Positions 5,599 through 6,469 of a DNA stretch of 6,469 bases are shown here, one piece after another. The notes under the pieces were generated by a model that had not been told where the DNA came from, made no database searches, and worked only from the letters and a program-made list of their open reading frames with translations. A program made the position numbers and the translations under genes. The stretch lies in contig JAGGWU010000054.1 in NCBI GenBank assembly GCA_021163465.1, forward strand, positions 1-6,469. Reading direction: 5' to 3'. This DNA comes from Candidatus Bipolaricaulota bacterium. GTDB taxonomy: Bacteria > Bipolaricaulota > Bipolaricaulia > Bipolaricaulales > Bipolaricaulaceae. Within the stretch, counting starts at the first letter, position 1. Every line of letters starts with the position of its first letter.

Positions 5599-5609
5599 GG
5601 ATCGTGGAC

Positions 5610-6215
5610 GTGAAAGAGCGGGAACTGGCTGCCGAGCGGATGAGCTACGAGGAGTTCCTCGCCTGGTGCGACGAGGACACCCTGGCGGAGTGGGTGGACG
5701 GGGAGGTGGTGATGTATTCCCCCGCGTCGCGGCGCCACCAGGAGGTCCAGAAGTTCCTGCTTGGGTTTTTGGATGGGTATGTGCGGAGCCGGGAACTGGG
5801 CGTGGTGCTCGGCGCCCCGTTTCAGATGTACTTGGAGCCCCTCAAGCGGGCACGGGAGCCCGATGTGCTTTTCATCAAAAAGGAGAACCTCGGTCGCCTG
5901 CACGATACCCACCTCGAGGGCCCCGCGGACCTGGTGGTGGAGGTGACCTCGGAGGAGTCGCGCCTCAGGGATTACGGGGAGAAGCTGGCCGAGTACGAGC
6001 TCGGGGGTGTGGGGGAGTACTGGATCGTGGACCCCGAGAGAGGCGAGGTCCGGTTCTTCCAGAGGAAGGGGGGACGATTCATCCCCGTCTTCCCCGATGA
6101 GGGGGTCTATCGTTCCGCCGTGGTCCCCGGGCTCTGGGTGCGGGTGGAGTGGCTCCTTTCCGATCCCCCGCCCCCCGCCCTGGAGGCCCTGCGGGAGCTC
6201 GGGGTCATCCCTTGA
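5610..6215 (+). CDS. Uma2-family protein (DUF820, PD-(D/E)XK restriction-endonuclease-like fold)
   Basis: Uma2 (DUF820) proteins have a restriction-endonuclease-like fold; many are predicted nucleases and their biological role is mostly unknown. From GTG 5610 this one has 201 residues. The N-terminus is typical (MSYEEFLAW at 11-19, AEWVDGEVVMYSPAS at 26-40). The core has REPDVLFI (D85), GPADLVVEVTSEES (E111), K125 in DYGEKLAEY, and GVGEYWIVDPERGEVRFF. D85, E111 and a shifted K125 are the likely catalytic set, so it looks intact. Starts: GTG 5604 lies only 2 nt from AAAGGA (5596-5601), GTG 5610 lies 8 nt from it and is preferred, and ATG 5640 would begin at the conserved MSYEEF. It sits alone between a decayed gene and secA, as accessory Uma2 genes often do. 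Confidence 0.88.
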   Translation: MKERELAAERMSYEEFLAWCDEDTLAEWVDGEVVMYSPASRRHQEVQKFLLGFLDGYVRSRELGVVLGAPFQMYLEPLKRAREPDVLFIKKENLGRLHDTHLEGPADLVVEVTSEESRLRDYGEKLAEYELGGVGEYWIVDPERGEVRFFQRKGGRFIPVFPDEGVYRSAVVPGLWVRVEWLLSDPPPPALEALRELGVIP

Positions 6216-6249
6216 ATCCGGGGAGCTGCGGATTTAGAGTGGTCATGTG

Positions 6250-6469
6250 ATGCTGAAGCTGAAGAAGATAGCCGAGACTATCCTCGGCCAGAGTAACGAG
6301 CAAAAGCTCAAGAAGCTGATGCCCATCCTACGGGAGGTGAACGCCCGGGCGGAGTGGGCGCGGAAGCTTTCCGACGCGGAGCTCCGGGCCCAGACCGAAC
6401 GTTTCAGGGAGAGGCTCGAGTCGGGCGAGACCACCGACGACATCCTCCCCGAGGCCTTCGCCGTGGTGC
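6250..6469 (+). CDS. secA: Preprotein translocase ATPase SecA, N-terminal fragment
   Basis: The first 73 codons of SecA, the ATPase that drives preproteins through SecYEG, run off the end of the window. Recognisable parts are the start MLKLKKIAETILGQSNEQKL, the helix LMPILREVNARAEWARKLSD, the motif ELRAQTERFRERLESGE and LPEAFAVV, which normally leads into the first nucleotide-binding domain. Walker motifs lie beyond the edge. I chose ATG 6250; the adjacent GTG 6247 would add one residue. An upstream ATG at 6245 runs directly into TGA. The ribosome-binding site is weak (GAGTGG at 6236-6241). The 34 nt after the Uma2 gene hold no clear promoter or terminator. Confidence 0.95.
   Translation, partial: MLKLKKIAETILGQSNEQKLKKLMPILREVNARAEWARKLSDAELRAQTERFRERLESGETTDDILPEAFAVV

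Noticed and set aside
6215..6234. Hairpin AATCCG / CGGATT between the Uma2 gene and secA
   Set aside because: The 6-bp stem with an 8-nt loop has no T-run after it; too weak to call a terminator or regulatory element.
1..6469. tRNA, rRNA, CRISPR array, insertion sequence or attachment site
   Set aside because: I looked for tRNA-like folds, spaced repeats, transposase motifs and inverted-repeat ends and saw none.

Overview
This window is bacterial and GC-rich (roughly 60-65% by eye, not counted). It holds the distal part of the spc-alpha ribosomal protein cluster, all on the + strand: the 3' end of secY, adk, map, infA, rpmJ, rpsM, rpsK, rpsD, rpoA and rplQ. ridA follows rplQ after one base. 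After a disturbed stretch come a Uma2-family gene and the 5' end of secA. No single marker fixes the phylum. The zinc-ligand forms of adenylate kinase, L36 and S4, the strong Shine-Dalgarno sites and the Uma2 gene would suit a thermophilic or deep-branching uncultured lineage (Bipolaricaulota/Acetothermia, Thermus-like or Chloroflexi-like), but that is a guess.

Layout: Positions 1-4971 are a tightly packed run of genes with gaps of a few bases or overlaps (GTGA for secY/adk, ATGA for adk/map, 40 nt for map/infA, 17 nt for rpoA/rplQ). This implies one transcript with coupled translation. The products are the SecY translocon, nucleotide balance (Adk), N-terminal Met removal (Map), translation initiation (IF-1), small-subunit proteins S13, S11 and S4, large-subunit proteins L36 and L17, the RNA polymerase alpha subunit, and the metabolite-repair deaminase RidA. 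A hairpin plus T-run overlapping the ridA stop probably ends the operon.

Positions 4972-5603 hold no intact + strand gene. They contain a small minus-strand reading frame with a good ribosome-binding site, convergent with ridA. Next to it is the C-terminal remnant of an SplB-like radical SAM protein that lacks its N-terminal part and carries a one-base frameshift. Positions 5604-6215 encode a Uma2-family (PD-(D/E)XK-fold) protein behind a possible promoter. secA starts at 6250 and runs off the end.

The main oddities are these. (1) The first 37 bases repeat exactly, and in the same codon phase, an internal piece of adk; this is the signature of a 713-bp tandem-duplication junction or an assembly chimera. 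(2) Ribosomal protein S11 lacks its near-universal basic C-terminal tail. (3) map overlaps infA by 40 nt, with infA starting at TTG. (4) The region between ridA and the Uma2 gene is decayed or mis-sequenced. I see no convincing new multi-gene system.
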